Shown here piece after piece: positions 1-9,101 of a DNA stretch of 64,000 nt (within the stretch, counting starts at the first letter, position 1; every line of letters begins with the position of its first letter). The translations under genes were made by a program, and so were the position numbers. The DNA is from Melitaea cinxia (lineage: Eukaryota > Arthropoda > Insecta > Lepidoptera > Nymphalidae): contig NC_059394.1 in the NCBI RefSeq assembly GCF_905220565.1, positions 3,479,501 to 3,543,500 on the forward strand, given 5' to 3'. The notes under the pieces are model-generated. The model was not told where the DNA came from. It saw only the letters and a list, made by a program, of their open reading frames with translations, and did no database searches.

Positions 1-95
1 CGACGCTGGGCTATGTGGTTATAGTAGCATGTCTGATTTTGTAGGAATTGGATGAAAAGTAGTATATTTTACAAACAAGTTTCATAAAAATTGGT

Positions 96-156
96 TCATC
101 ATCATCATTTCAGCCTATCACAGTTCACTGCTGTACATAGGCCTCCACAAGTTCAC
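96..156 (-). mobile_element. Very short retroposon tail (RTE/SINE-B 3' end)
   Basis: Read on the minus strand, this 61-bp insert is only the last part of the shared RTE/SINE 3' end ('GGCCTATGT.CAGCAGTG...AGGCTGA') plus a (GAT)n tail. It is flanked by the perfect 10-bp direct repeat AAAAATTGGT (86-95 and 157-166). The TSD shows that this is a complete, extremely 5'-truncated insertion and not a decayed longer element. Confidence 0.75.
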
Positions 157-266
157 AAAAATTGGTCAAGTACTACTAAAAGTGACAGGAATCGGCCCTT
201 GAAAACTTAAGCCAAATATGTGCCTAAGGTATCAATTGTCAATAAAAAATTGTTACAGAAAAGTTA

Positions 267-417
267 TCCTGATACCTGATAACGATCGTTACTCATAGTA
301 GCGAATATATCCTCCAACCCACATTGGAGCAGCGCCGTGGATTAAGCTCTGATCCTTCCCCTACATGGGGAAAGAGGCCGATGTCCAGTAGTGGGATATT
401 ACAGGTTGAAGTGATAA
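267..417 (+). mobile_element. 5'-truncated SINE-A copy with TSD
   Basis: This 151-bp piece matches the 3' half of the tRNA-headed SINE-A family (fuller copy at 6966-7345 minus). It contains the 'CGATCGTTACTCATAGTAG', 'GGAGCAGCG.CGTGGATTAAGC' and 'GGCCGATGTCCAG.AGTGGGA' blocks. The perfect 10-bp repeat AGAAAAGTTA lies at 257-266 and 418-427, so the insertion boundaries are firm. The tRNA head is absent. Confidence 0.75.
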
Positions 418-427
418 AGAAAAGTTA

Positions 428-1052
428 ACTTATTATCATCAGCAAATACACCAAACGGTACAAGAAACATGTTTGAAATACAACGTAAATAAAGAACCAA
501 AGAAATATATGTGCATTACTTGAATAGCAATCTTCTTAAGAGAAACTTTTGAGGCAATTTCAAAATACAAAACATGACCGTGTGAAAAAATGTAGCCTAA
601 GGCTTCACTTTACTAACAAAGGCATAAAATTGCAAGCATGAAACACTGCCCACGGTACAATAAATTTTAATGTCGGAGATAATGCCGTATCTAATTATGG
701 TAGAACTTTTTGTTCCATTTGCAAAACGAGAATTTATTTTATTTCATTTTATATTTCATGTTTTTTTTTTTATGGTGTATATTATTTCTCGTTTGCATAA
801 TGTCAATTTGCATACAAACTTTTTTGTGGTCTCAACTCTGTTTTTGATTTAACTTCGTTTAGGTAAAGTTTTAGGCATGTGTGCGTATTTGGATATCTAC
901 ATTACTGCGTGTATGTATTTTTTGATGAAAAACTAATTACTTGTGATATGGGACTTTTAAATAATTAATGATAGTAATTAAATACATTAAGATGTTTTTT
1001 TTGATACTTTTGTATGAGTACCTAGTCTTTCTCGAAATCAATACCCTTAAAC

Positions 1053-1112
<60 letters not shown>

Positions 1113-1150
1113 TATGCCACATTTCTATTAATTATTTTACATGTGGTATA
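428..1150. other. No gene seen; AT-rich DNA
   Basis: Only short random ORFs of about 60 codons are present, with poly(T)- or TA-biased composition. A (TA)n microsatellite (1060-1107) is the only structure recognised. Confidence 0.6.
1060..1107. repeat. (TA)n microsatellite
   Basis: An uninterrupted TA dinucleotide run of about 48 bp preceded by a short CACACA tract. It lies just outside the left end of the pogo-like element. Confidence 0.95.
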
Positions 1151-1695
1151 TGGTAAAACCGGGAGAGATGCCGCAGTGGGATAGATGCCTCATGTTCTAA
1201 AAACCTAACATCCCGAACTCACAAATAAAAATTAATCGCATAAGTAGGAGTCGAAGTCACCCCGTCCCTCAGATATCCACAGATATTCGTGTGACAAGGA
1301 CGCGTTTGGGTCGTGTGTGTAATTTTCTCCGTGGCGAAATTTACAAACACGTCAAAGTTTTAAAGGTTAGTATTTAAGGTTGTATAATTTTATAAATAGT
1401 AATAAATTCCGTTATATTTTTTATCACGTCTATATACTGGGTCATTGAGTCTGCATATAGTTGTAAATAGATGCTATTTTGTTTATAATTTATTTAAAAA
1501 ATACGTAGGCATCTATCCCAATCACAAAGGATAGTTGCCCTGATTTTTTGAGGTATAGGTGCCCTTAGTATATCTATCCCTTCATTCACCATATACAGAG
1601 TAAGTTTATATGTATAATTTTTTTTTGTGTCTGTTATATTTTTTATGTATTTACGTATATTTATGTTTGGATGTTTTTCTGATTCTAGCAGAACT

Positions 1696-1791
1696 ATGCC
1701 ACGAAATTATAAAAGAAAGGAAGAAATGCGAGCTCGAGTATGTTCTTGGACTATAGAAAACCTACAGTCAGCTTTCGATGAGAAAGTATGA
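1696..1791 (+). pseudogene. Transposase N-terminal remnant (pogo/Psq-HTH type)
   Basis: The 31-codon reading starts MPRNYKRKEEMR, continues ...CSWTIENLQSAFDEKV, and stops at TGA. The basic 'MPR.YKRK' start followed by 'W..E.LQ.A...V' is the usual beginning of Psq-type helix-turn-helix DNA-binding domains in pogo/Tigger-like transposases and their CENP-B-like relatives. The rest of the DNA-binding domain and the DDE catalytic domain are missing. The GTATGA at the stop could be an old splice donor, but no downstream exon is visible. The position inside a TIR-bounded element supports the reading; the peptide alone is too short to be certain. Confidence 0.5.
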
Positions 1792-1879
1792 TTGTGCAAT
1801 GTAAATGTTGACACTTGATATGAATATTTTAGACCAACAATTAAGAATTTATACTTTTGTTGAATAAATGCTTGTAAAA

Positions 1880-1884
<5 letters not shown>

Positions 1885-1954
<70 letters not shown>
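1885..1954. repeat. (TA)n microsatellite
   Basis: About 70 bp of uninterrupted AT/TA dinucleotide inside the pogo-like element, followed by a short degenerate ATGTATAT continuation. Confidence 0.95.
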
Positions 1955-1960
<6 letters not shown>

Positions 1961-2147
1961 CATGTTGAAACTTAAGAATTTATATTTTAGTTAAACAAAA
2001 GCTCTAAAAATTTAATTAGGTATAGTAATCTGTGTGATATAAAAATTATATTCTAATTATAACAATTAAAAGATATAAAAAAACACAAAATTTTTTTCAT
2101 TGCTATGGCCCATGTTTCTTGGAAACAATCGATGTTTTAGGAGTAGA

Positions 2148-2169
2148 ACTAACCTAACCTAACCTAACA
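2148..2169. repeat. Short (CCTAA)n array, insect-telomere-like
   Basis: About four units of CTAAC/CCTAA, the complement of the common insect telomere repeat TTAGG. At about 22 bp it is too short to indicate a telomere; it lies inside the pogo-like element. Confidence 0.7.
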
Positions 2170-2455
2170 TTTGGTTTGGGTTTTTCGTTTACACGGTTTA
2201 AAGGGCATCTATCCTACTCACTATTTTCATGGTGGGGGCAACTATCCATATAGGTAGGCATCTATCCTCAAAAAAAAGGGTTCACGAAAAGCTAATTTCT
2301 GCTTAATCTGCATTGGCTAGGTTAAAAAAAATAGTCATAATTCAACATAAAGGATTGAGCTAGCTACATTAATAAAAATTATTCGTATAAAAATCATATT
2401 TTTAAAATAAGGTGGCTATTTCAAAAAGTGAGGCATCTATCCCGGTTTTACCCTA

Positions 2456-3132
2456 TATCTAGCGTTCTTGATGTCTGTTTTTTGAAATACCTAACCTTAA
2501 ACTACGTACAGTCCTGTCCTAGTTTTAAACAAAGTGAAGTGTTGAGTATGTCTTGTGGGGATTCAAATATTTAAGATATATATTTTAAGTTATAGAATTC
2601 CGTAGCTAAGGTTAAGCGTTGTCTACTTTCTAGTAATACAAGAGAATAGCAAAGCTAGATACTTCATTTTCACTTCTCATTAACTTACTAATATTTCGTT
2701 TACAAGTTTAATGATTAAATATAACAAAACCTTGCATTTTATAAGCAAGTAAATTAAAAAAAAAATGTGTTTGGAATTTCTTACAAATGTCGAAATTATT
2801 TTAGATCTTTTAAATTGTTAAATATATGAAGGTTTTTTAATTTATTTTTTAGTTATTTGCTGTCCTACTTTATAGGGAACACGATATCCGTACCAATTTA
2901 CTCTACATGTAGGATACAAAGATGCACTATATATGAGCTAGTTAAAAAAGTCTCTAATATTTCCTTACGATAATCTAAATACGAGTATTATAACTCAAAA
3001 TATTTTTTTATCAATAAAACACGTCAAAATATTCAGAATAAAAAGAACGCTTTCGTGGAAATTGTTTAATTAGCTGACTAAGCGAAATGCCCTTTAAATA
3101 TATTATCGTGTTGTCCTTCCTACGTCAAATTA
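2456..3132. other. No gene seen; AT-rich DNA
   Basis: No coherent ORF, RNA or recognisable repeat family. Runs of A and T dominate. Confidence 0.6.
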
Positions 3133-3259
3133 TCTTCTATATAAATAAAAATGAATGTAGCTAAGCGCATAACTCGAGGATGGCTCGACCAATTCGGCTA
3201 ATTTATTTTTTGTTTGTTCCTTAAGGCCCACGGAAGATTTTATCCTCGTAAGTCCCCAC

Positions 3260-4727
3260 GTACTTGTACAAGTACAAATTAACGATAACAGTTCAGACCT
3301 GAGATTTGTACTACATAGATGGAGTAACTGCCTAATGTACTTACCCAAGTACAAATGAGGGATTGCTCATTTACCGGGTAGTTTTTTTACATCGCCAACA
3401 TTGCTACTGTTATTATAATTCTTTACTCTGTAGTCAATTCCGTCATGTTAGACAGATTACGTCAACTGTCAGTGTTAGTGTCACTTTTTAGCAAGATGAC
3501 CACGCGGTCGGCTCGTCGGCTAACACGAGGTAAGATTGTCTGTTTATATCAATTAAATCATTTGTTTTTTCTATTGTTTTTGAAATGAAATAGTGCTTTT
3601 AAATTATGAATATTGTAAAACAAGCAATATTTGTAAGAAAACTATATATTTAAAGTGGTTCCTGATCAGTCAAAATAATTTGTACTTGACATGGTACGTT
3701 AGGCGTTTGTTACATAAATAACTGTTTATAATTTGTACTTGAGGTGGTACATTCGGTCCATATAACTACTGTTTTTTTTCGTATTTGTAGCTTTCGACGA
3801 AATACAAATAGCAGAACTTCTTAATAATTCGGAGTTCGAAGACTCGGATGATGAATATGTGCCTGACCTGACCTCCCTGACCTAATCTAAACCTGTCCTC
3901 GGAATCTGAAGGTGGAGAAATAGAAATCGCTGTAAGTGGAGGTGGATCTACTCGTCGTACTCAAAGTGCTCGTGACCAACGAGTTGGACGTGGCCGTGGC
4001 AGAAGTACAAGTACAAGGGCACGACATAGCGGGCATAGTGCCTGTACCATCAAAAATGCGACGCTTATATGGCAATATCCACTTACCGGAACATCTAGAC
4101 AAACAACAACGAGGCCATCTCTCTGGGTGTGACAAAAGGAGTTTATTTAAATGCTCTGACTGTAATGTAGCTATTTGCCTGAACTCAACAAGAAATTGTT
4201 GCAGGGCCTTTCATCGACAAGAGAATTAATAATAAGAAATAAAAAGTGAATTTTGAAATAAGATGTCAATTAAACTAGCACGTAAGGAAGATTGTTATGT
4301 CCTCTATCCTATTTCGATAATTAAGAATAGTGATACTGTTATCCTCTGGTTTATAAAAGTAAATTATGCTAATATTATCTTTGAGGGAGTATTTTATAAA
4401 TGTTTCTAGAAGAAAAATATTGTTTATGTTGTAATAAAATAAAATATATACTACTAAGTGATTTTTAGAACAAAAATAATATTTAATTTTAATACGAAAT
4501 AAAAGCTTATAACTGTTTCATATTGTTTTATTATACTGTGTTAAAACCTAATGTACTCCCACAAGTACAAAATATTTTTATTTATTTCCTTTTTAAGAAG
4601 GTGATATACATCACAAACATACCGTAAAAAATACACACAACGAACCCTCACTTCAAAAATTGCCTAAAATCGACATAATTTTGTCTCGGTCTGAAGCATT
4701 ATTCTTAGTTTGTACTTGGTATAGTAC
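3260..4727. repeat. Six dispersed 20-nt motifs (TTTGTACTTG...GTAC)
   Basis: Copies lie at 3260-3279 (-), 3337-3356 (-), 3678-3697 (+), 3731-3750 (+), 4553-4572 (-) and 4708-4727 (+). The constant parts are TTTGTACTTG and a terminal GTAC. The first copy contains a perfect 16-bp palindrome, GTACTTGTACAAGTAC. All lie within the piggyBac-like element, which suggests transposase-binding subterminal repeats; that role is inference. Confidence 0.8.
3496..4229 (+). pseudogene. Broken piggyBac-like transposase (N- and C-terminal pieces)
   Basis: A first short exon (ATG at 3496, basic MTTRSARRLTR) ends at 3529 before GTAAGA. A possible acceptor (TTTGTAG, ending 3790) joins it in frame to an acidic segment, 'IAELLNNSEFEDSDDEYV', typical of piggyBac-family N-termini; this frame stops at 3883-3885. 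A Gly/Arg/Ser-rich segment follows in a second frame from about 3890. A third frame (3936-4229) ends in a cysteine-rich block, 'SLFKCSDCNVAIC' ... 'CCRAFH', resembling the C-terminal zinc-binding domain of piggyBac transposases. The DDD catalytic domain is entirely absent, and frames shift at least twice, so no active enzyme is encoded. The splice model is inferred from consensus sites and frame continuity. Confidence 0.6.
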
Positions 4728-4833
4728 AGCCGGCAGATATGACTACTGGTGTTAATAAAACACAGGACTTACGAGGTTAATACTAAAAAAAACACAGACA
4801 GATTTGACAGATCGAAGTCTGTCCGGGCAGTAG

Positions 4834-5494
4834 TTTTACAATAAACATTATTATGCACCTAAAAATTGACTGGATGTTAAAATTTCATGGCATTAAAGCG
4901 TTATAACCGTTTTAACTCACTCGGTTATATTCCTTTCAGTCGCTGACAATTGTTGGGTCTCCCATCGGGAGCAGTAACAAACGCTTGCTTCCTCATAATT
5001 TAATATTACTATAGCGACTTACTAAAATTTAATCTTCATTGGAATCCCCGATGCTGTTTATGCAATCCCATCGAAATAACAATGTTGGAATGAACGTTAA
5101 AGTTTTTAAATATAGAATTCTTTCCAGGCTTTTTGAAGGAAATGGGGAAAGGAATTTTTAATGCGATTTAATTTTATTTCTACTTATCACGTAAATGACA
5201 AGTTTTTTTTTTTCATTAATTTTAAATATTTATATTCTATCGCACTAAAATTTGTCATTCATCTATCGCATGTCGAAAGTATTCCGCAATATTTGTGCGT
5301 TTCGACCTGTGTACTAATGTAAATGTTTTTATTCACTAAAGTTTCAGCGTGGTTTTATAAAATCACAAAGTTCTTTTTATTTATTTTATTGCTGTTCGAA
5401 AAACTTTAAGCCTTCTTTTCAGTAGCAGACGAAACAATGTAACTTAAAAAATCATATCTGTAAGAAATAGTACTCTCACTCGTTTTATCGTACA
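4834..5494. other. No gene seen; AT-rich DNA
   Basis: No ORF, RNA or clear repeat recognised between the two Helitron-like elements. Confidence 0.6.
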
Positions 5495-5705
5495 CTAGCG
5501 GCTTGCCCCGGCTTCGCACGGGTATATTAAAAAAAAATTAAAAATTGATTAACAAAAAATTTGTAATATAGCCTATGTCACCCACGGATAGTGTAGCTTT
5601 CCAACAGTGAAAGAATTTTTCAAATCGGTTAAGTAGTTTCGGGGTTTATTCAATGCAAACAAACAAATAATCAAATCTTTCCTCTTTATAATATTATAGT
5701 ATAGA
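5495..5705 (-). mobile_element. Small Helitron-like element
   Basis: On the minus strand it runs from A|TCTATACTATAATATTATAAA to GGCAAGCCGCTAG|T (211 bp). Ahead of CTAG is a GC-rich hairpin (CCCG.GCGAAGC.CGGG), as expected near Helitron 3' ends. There is no TSD and the site is A|T. It is non-autonomous with no coding. Confidence 0.7.
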
Positions 5706-5794
5706 TGTACAGAGGAGCTTTTATCGAAACACAATTTAGAAGTAAATGTTTAGCAGCAAAATTAGCAGTGCTAAAAAATCTTTGAATGAAATAA

Positions 5795-5950
5795 CTCCTT
5801 ATTGCCTCCACTGGTGACAAGAAGGCTGGTGCATTTTTAGCCCAGAGAATCGGCATAGCGATTCAACGGGGAAATGCTGCCATCTTTCTTGGTACAATTC
5901 CACGCGGACATGATTTGTACCAAAACTATCTGTTAATATTTAGTTCTTAA
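5795..5950 (+). pseudogene. C-terminal ORF fragment, probably retroelement-derived
   Basis: An open frame of about 50 codons reads 'STGDKKAGAFLAQRIGIAIQ' followed by RGNAA.FLGTIPRG and stops at TAA 5948-5950. The amphipathic, low-bias peptide looks like real former coding sequence in AT-rich surroundings, and it resembles C-terminal ends of insect repeat-encoded proteins. I cannot place it in a named family with confidence. There is no start codon, and the frame is closed just upstream (TAA 5792-5794), so it is a truncated or decayed copy. Confidence 0.4.
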
Positions 5951-6965
5951 GTTGTGAATTGTAAATATGTAAGATAAATAATATTTAGAAGTAAGCATAT
6001 TGATATTAAGAAATTTATGAGTGGATTTCTCTTAAACATAAAAAAAAAATTATGTAGTTTTTTCTTTGTGGTGTCAAAATTTAATTAATAGCTGTAGCTA
6101 CGGAAGAATATATAGATAATATATAGATAGAAAAGTTATAAAAGAGATACTAGTACTGTCTTTTAAAAGTTTAAATAAAATTTCACTAACAATATCATAT
6201 GTATCAACGTTATCTTAAATTACTATCAAACAGCCATGAATTGTATGGATATATCCTGTTAGGTGAACCGATTTTATGAAAGCGCTTTATCGAATGACAC
6301 CCATGTCAATTTTTTACGGGAATAAAAAAAATTCTCGCGTTAATATCGATTTAAGCCAGTGAAGCGGAAAATTAAAAAAAAAAAACTGATATCTCTCTAC
6401 ATTTGGTTTTTGGTGATGCAACGTATGGTGTATTTTTTTTTTGTTTTCGGTGCTATTTACACTTAATTTCTAGAATAATGACAAGTTAAGTTGTAGCTTA
6501 CTAACTGCTAGTTTTCGGATTTCGAATTTGAAACAGATGTACTAATATTGAGATAATTACTATTTTTGGCATTATATATATATTTTTGTTTTTATGTACA
6601 TTACATAGATTTGAACATAACTCTAAGAAATAAGAATAACGTATTATAGAATAGAATTTTGAAAGTATTCAAACTTTAGATTTTACTACATTATAACATC
6701 AGCATTTGAGCCAGCAATAAATTCGGAACGTCCGAAGTTACTAGAGATTTAATCCTTACATTAAAATTAAGGGAAGGAAACTTTGGTAATAGTAAAACTA
6801 AAATACCCCTTGACTTGATAGTTCAGCTTTAATATAAAACTTTGAATTTATCTTTCGAAAAGAGTTAATCGTTTCCGTGAAGGTAATAGGAACAGCTGTT
6901 TATTAATACACAAAAAAAGTATACGTCAAAAACGAAAATACTGATTACGAACTTAACTAAGCCGA
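5951..6965. other. No gene seen; AT-rich DNA
   Basis: Only short chance ORFs and homopolymer runs; no RNA gene or repeat boundary found. Confidence 0.55.
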
Positions 6966-7345
6966 TACGCATTCGGCCTGTAACATCTCACGTTGTACAA
7001 ATTCCTCTTCCTCCCTGTAGGAGAGGGATTGGAGCTTAGTCCACCACGCTGCTCCACTGCAGGTTGGCAGATATGTTCCTTACTATGTGTAACGATCGCT
7101 ATCAGGTATATATGATAAGAACCGGGACCTACGGCTTTACGTACTCCCCGAAAAGTGGGGATCCATTCTTAGGGATGTTTAAGCCTTATAAGGTCCCCGA
7201 AAAGTGGGGAGACCCTCAAGAACAGACATCCAAACTGGAAAGAAATATTCTTACAAATACAAATATCTATTCCGAGCAGGAATCGAACCCGCAAGCCTTT
7301 TGGTGTTTTAGGCGACTACTCGCACCAAAGCGTTTGTTAAACTAA
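6966..7345 (-). mobile_element. SINE-A, near full length, tRNA-headed
   Basis: On the minus strand the 5' head (about 7265-7345) has a tRNA-like pol III region with a clear box B (GGTTCGATTCC) and 'TTTGGTGCGAGTAG'. The body contains a repeated 'CCCCACTTTTCGGGGA' hairpin block (two copies). The 3' end reads 'GGAGCAGCGTGGTGGACTAAGC...' and ends near a variant of the tail shared with RTE-type LINEs. Other copies in the window are mostly 3' fragments, as expected for target-primed insertion. The 93-codon ORF here is a by-product of the repeat. Confidence 0.65.
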
Positions 7346-7529
7346 GCTGTCTGAAAACGAAATAGCCTGAAATTGTCCCAGTACTGGGAAAAAGAGAGAA
7401 AGAGGAGAGAGTTTTGAGCTTATTTCGACTTACTCCGCTGGTCCAATTGTACCTGTTTTTTTTTTTGTAATAACAAAACTCTAAATCGGAAGACTTACAA
7501 TAACAAATACCCTGATCAGGAAAAAAATC

Positions 7530-7615
7530 GTATAAATACAAATATCTCTCCCTAGCGGAAATCAAATCCGCGATCGCTGGGGTTTAGTGACTACTTTTAC
7601 TTCTACACCAGAACA
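7530..7615 (-). mobile_element. SINE-A-like tRNA head fragment
   Basis: A second, diverged tRNA-like head. On the minus strand it reads 'CCAGCGATCGCGGATTTGAT' then 'CCGCTAGGGAGAGATATTTG', matching the head and adjacent 'AGATATTTGTATTT' of the SINE-A copy just upstream. Box B is mutated (GATTTGATTTC). Confidence 0.45.
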
Positions 7616-8689
7616 ATTGCTAATTTTGCTTTATATAAAAGTTTTTTCTGTTCAGCTGTTTATAGTTTTAAAATTATTGGATCTACTTAACAAATTTAAA
7701 TAAACCATTTAAATTTATTAGTTTTTGACATTGAATTAAAATAAAATCAGTTTATTATAATTTTAAACCTTTTTAGATATAATGATATTTATTTTGTAGG
7801 TACATAATTCGACCCTTGTGTTGTAAAGGAAACTTTAGGATGCATTAATAAACTAGTGTGTACTTCAGTAGAAGTGTTGATTATAAACCATTTACTTGTT
7901 TTAACATTTATGTTTAATGGAAGTGGATTGTCTGGATTAGTGTTTTCAATTTCATATGTACGAGTAGAGTCCAAGTATGCTATTGCAGTGAAAATATTAT
8001 TCGCAACTGTGGTCATTTTAATAACAAATAGCGGTGATCGTGCTCGGCACGAATGTAAATGTTGCTATCAAAGCTCGCAGCCGGCGACACTAAATCTCTA
8101 ACAATATCGTTACGACACAAATCATTGGCGGCCATTTTGATAAGTGCCGACATCTTGTCAAAACTGTGCGCGTTTGTTATTTTAGTTTATGGTTATGGAC
8201 GATGCCGTAAAGTATTTTATTTTTAATATAATTTGTACATTTTCAAAGTAAAATTGTGAAACACATTGAAATAAAGTATTTTTTGAAATTATTACCATGT
8301 TATAACGACAGCTTTGTAGCAGCCATTTTGATATTAATGCACAAAGTAACAAATTTTACCAATAATGATTTTATTTCAAGTGTAAAAAAGTTCCTAACGT
8401 TTAATTTCCTTACTTTTCTACACAGCAGTATTACGTAGTGTTTCAGTCGGGTATTTCACGTAGATGTTTTTTATAACGCTGTTTTCACACTTTGCCACTA
8501 GACTGAAGTCTTAAGTGGCCTCAGTGTGCAACTCTTAAGACTGTAGGTACTTTGTTCTTGAATGCTTTTATGAATTTATACATCTGTATTTTTTTTTATT
8601 CAAGTTACCTTTCATTTGTCTGCGAGAAGACTATAAGACAAAAAAAAAAAAGATTTATTTTCGAACACTTTTTCACAGTTAGGTATTAA
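7616..8689. other. No gene seen; AT-rich DNA
   Basis: No coherent coding signal on either strand; overlapping 75-81-codon ORFs on opposite strands near 7.8-8.1 kb have no recognisable protein character. Confidence 0.5.
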
Positions 8690-8882
8690 TCTTAATATAT
8701 ATGAATTACGCGTCACGATGTTTGTCCGCGACAGACTCCTAAACTACTTGACCCTTAATCAAATTTAAACACCATGTATAGTTTGATCCAACTTGAAAGA
8801 TAGGCTATATTTTATTTTTATATATGTAATTAATATATTTAAGAAAAAAATAAGGTGATACGAAGTTCGCCAGGTCAGCTAG
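8690..8882 (+). mobile_element. Small Helitron-like element
   Basis: Runs from A|TCTTAATATATATGAATTAC to CGCCAGGTCAGCTAG|T (193 bp). TC start, CTAG end, A|T target and no TSD are as expected for the superfamily. No coding. It shares its 3' terminus with the copies at 31581-31788 and 52749-52966. Confidence 0.75.
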
Positions 8883-9028
8883 TATGATAAAGATAGAGAA
8901 TGTTGTATGGTGTATTTTATATAATTTTGTATTATACATCATAAAATCTGTTTTTTATTCATTTATTGTACGAAACGAAATGTACTTCGTTTTGTAATCC
9001 GGTCTTAAATTTCAACATACATATCTAA

Positions 9029-9101
9029 GTTTCCGTGGTGTAGCGGTTATCACACCTGCCTAACACGCAGAAGGTCCCCGGTTCGATCCCGGGCGGAAAC
9101 A
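9029..9101 (+). tRNA. tRNA-Val (AAC)
   Basis: A 73-nt cloverleaf: acceptor GTTTCCG/CGGAAAC with discriminator A, anticodon loop CTAACAC (anticodon AAC), and T-arm CCCGG-TTCGATC-CCGGG. Internal pol III boxes are intact (box B GGTTCGATCCC), and a long T run starts a few bases downstream as a terminator. The first anticodon-stem pair is C-A (27-43) where the second copy has T-A, a minor weakness. It lies 2.6 kb from a second same-strand tRNA-Val gene. Confidence 0.95.

Larger units (their letters stand above)
1151..2453 (+). mobile_element. Pogo-like (Tc1/mariner-type) DNA transposon relic
   Basis: Terminal inverted repeats of about 21 bp begin GGTAAAACCGGGA (1152-1172 and 2432-2452, one mismatch). 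Both ends are bordered by TA (1149-1150 and 2454-2455), the usual TSD of the Tc1/mariner/pogo group. The motif GGGATAGATGCC of the TIR recurs inside the element at 1178-1189 (+), 1508-1519 (-), 2204-2214 (-) and 2257-2267 (-). Degenerate copies lie at 1529-1539, 1552-1563 and 2237-2247. A 31-codon remnant of a transposase N-terminus sits at 1696. A (TA)n tract and a short CCTAA array have expanded inside. The element is non-autonomous as it stands. The superfamily call is inferred from the TIR/TA structure and the N-terminal peptide. Confidence 0.7.
3244..4776 (+). mobile_element. PiggyBac-like DNA transposon, internally deleted
   Basis: A 12-bp perfect inverted repeat CCTCGTAAGTCC lies at 3244-3255 and, inverted, at 4765-4776. 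The right flank is TTAA (4777-4780), the piggyBac target; the left flank is TTAT (3240-3243), one substitution away from TTAA. A second short inverted block (CAGACC / GGTCTG) lies inside each end. Six copies of a 20-nt motif containing TTTGTACTTG...GTAC are spread through both ends, comparable in position to the subterminal repeats of piggyBac. Inside are an N-terminal piece and a C-terminal cysteine-rich piece of a transposase with the catalytic middle missing. Length is 1533 bp, against roughly 2.4 kb for autonomous piggyBac elements. Confidence 0.72.
3133..4833 (+). mobile_element. Helitron-like element split by a piggyBac-like insertion
   Basis: The left part (3133-3243) begins A|TCTTCTATATAAATAAAAATG, a 5' end shared in style with other small Helitrons in the window. 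The right part (4777-4833) ends 'GAAGTCTGTCCGGGCAG-TAG|T', one C short of the expected CAGCTAG|T. The interrupting DNA (3244-4776) has its own TIRs and a TTAA site, so this is a nested insertion. The two halves together are about 170 bp, similar to the other non-autonomous Helitrons here. No Rep/helicase coding is present. The A/T target and TC/CTAG ends are features of the superfamily; assignment is by structure only. Confidence 0.6.

Noticed and set aside
968..1156. 62-codon ORF with a Tyr-Ile repeat
   Set aside because: Translation of the (TA)n microsatellite.
2148..2169. Telomere or telomere-targeted insertion
   Set aside because: Only about four CCTAA units within a transposon; no telomere-specific LINE adjoins.
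3887..4135. 82-codon minus-strand ORF inside the piggyBac-like element
   Set aside because: Shadow of the Ser/Arg-rich transposase remnant on the other strand.
7856..8101. Overlapping 75- and 81-codon ORFs on opposite strands
   Set aside because: No protein similarity recognised and no gene structure.
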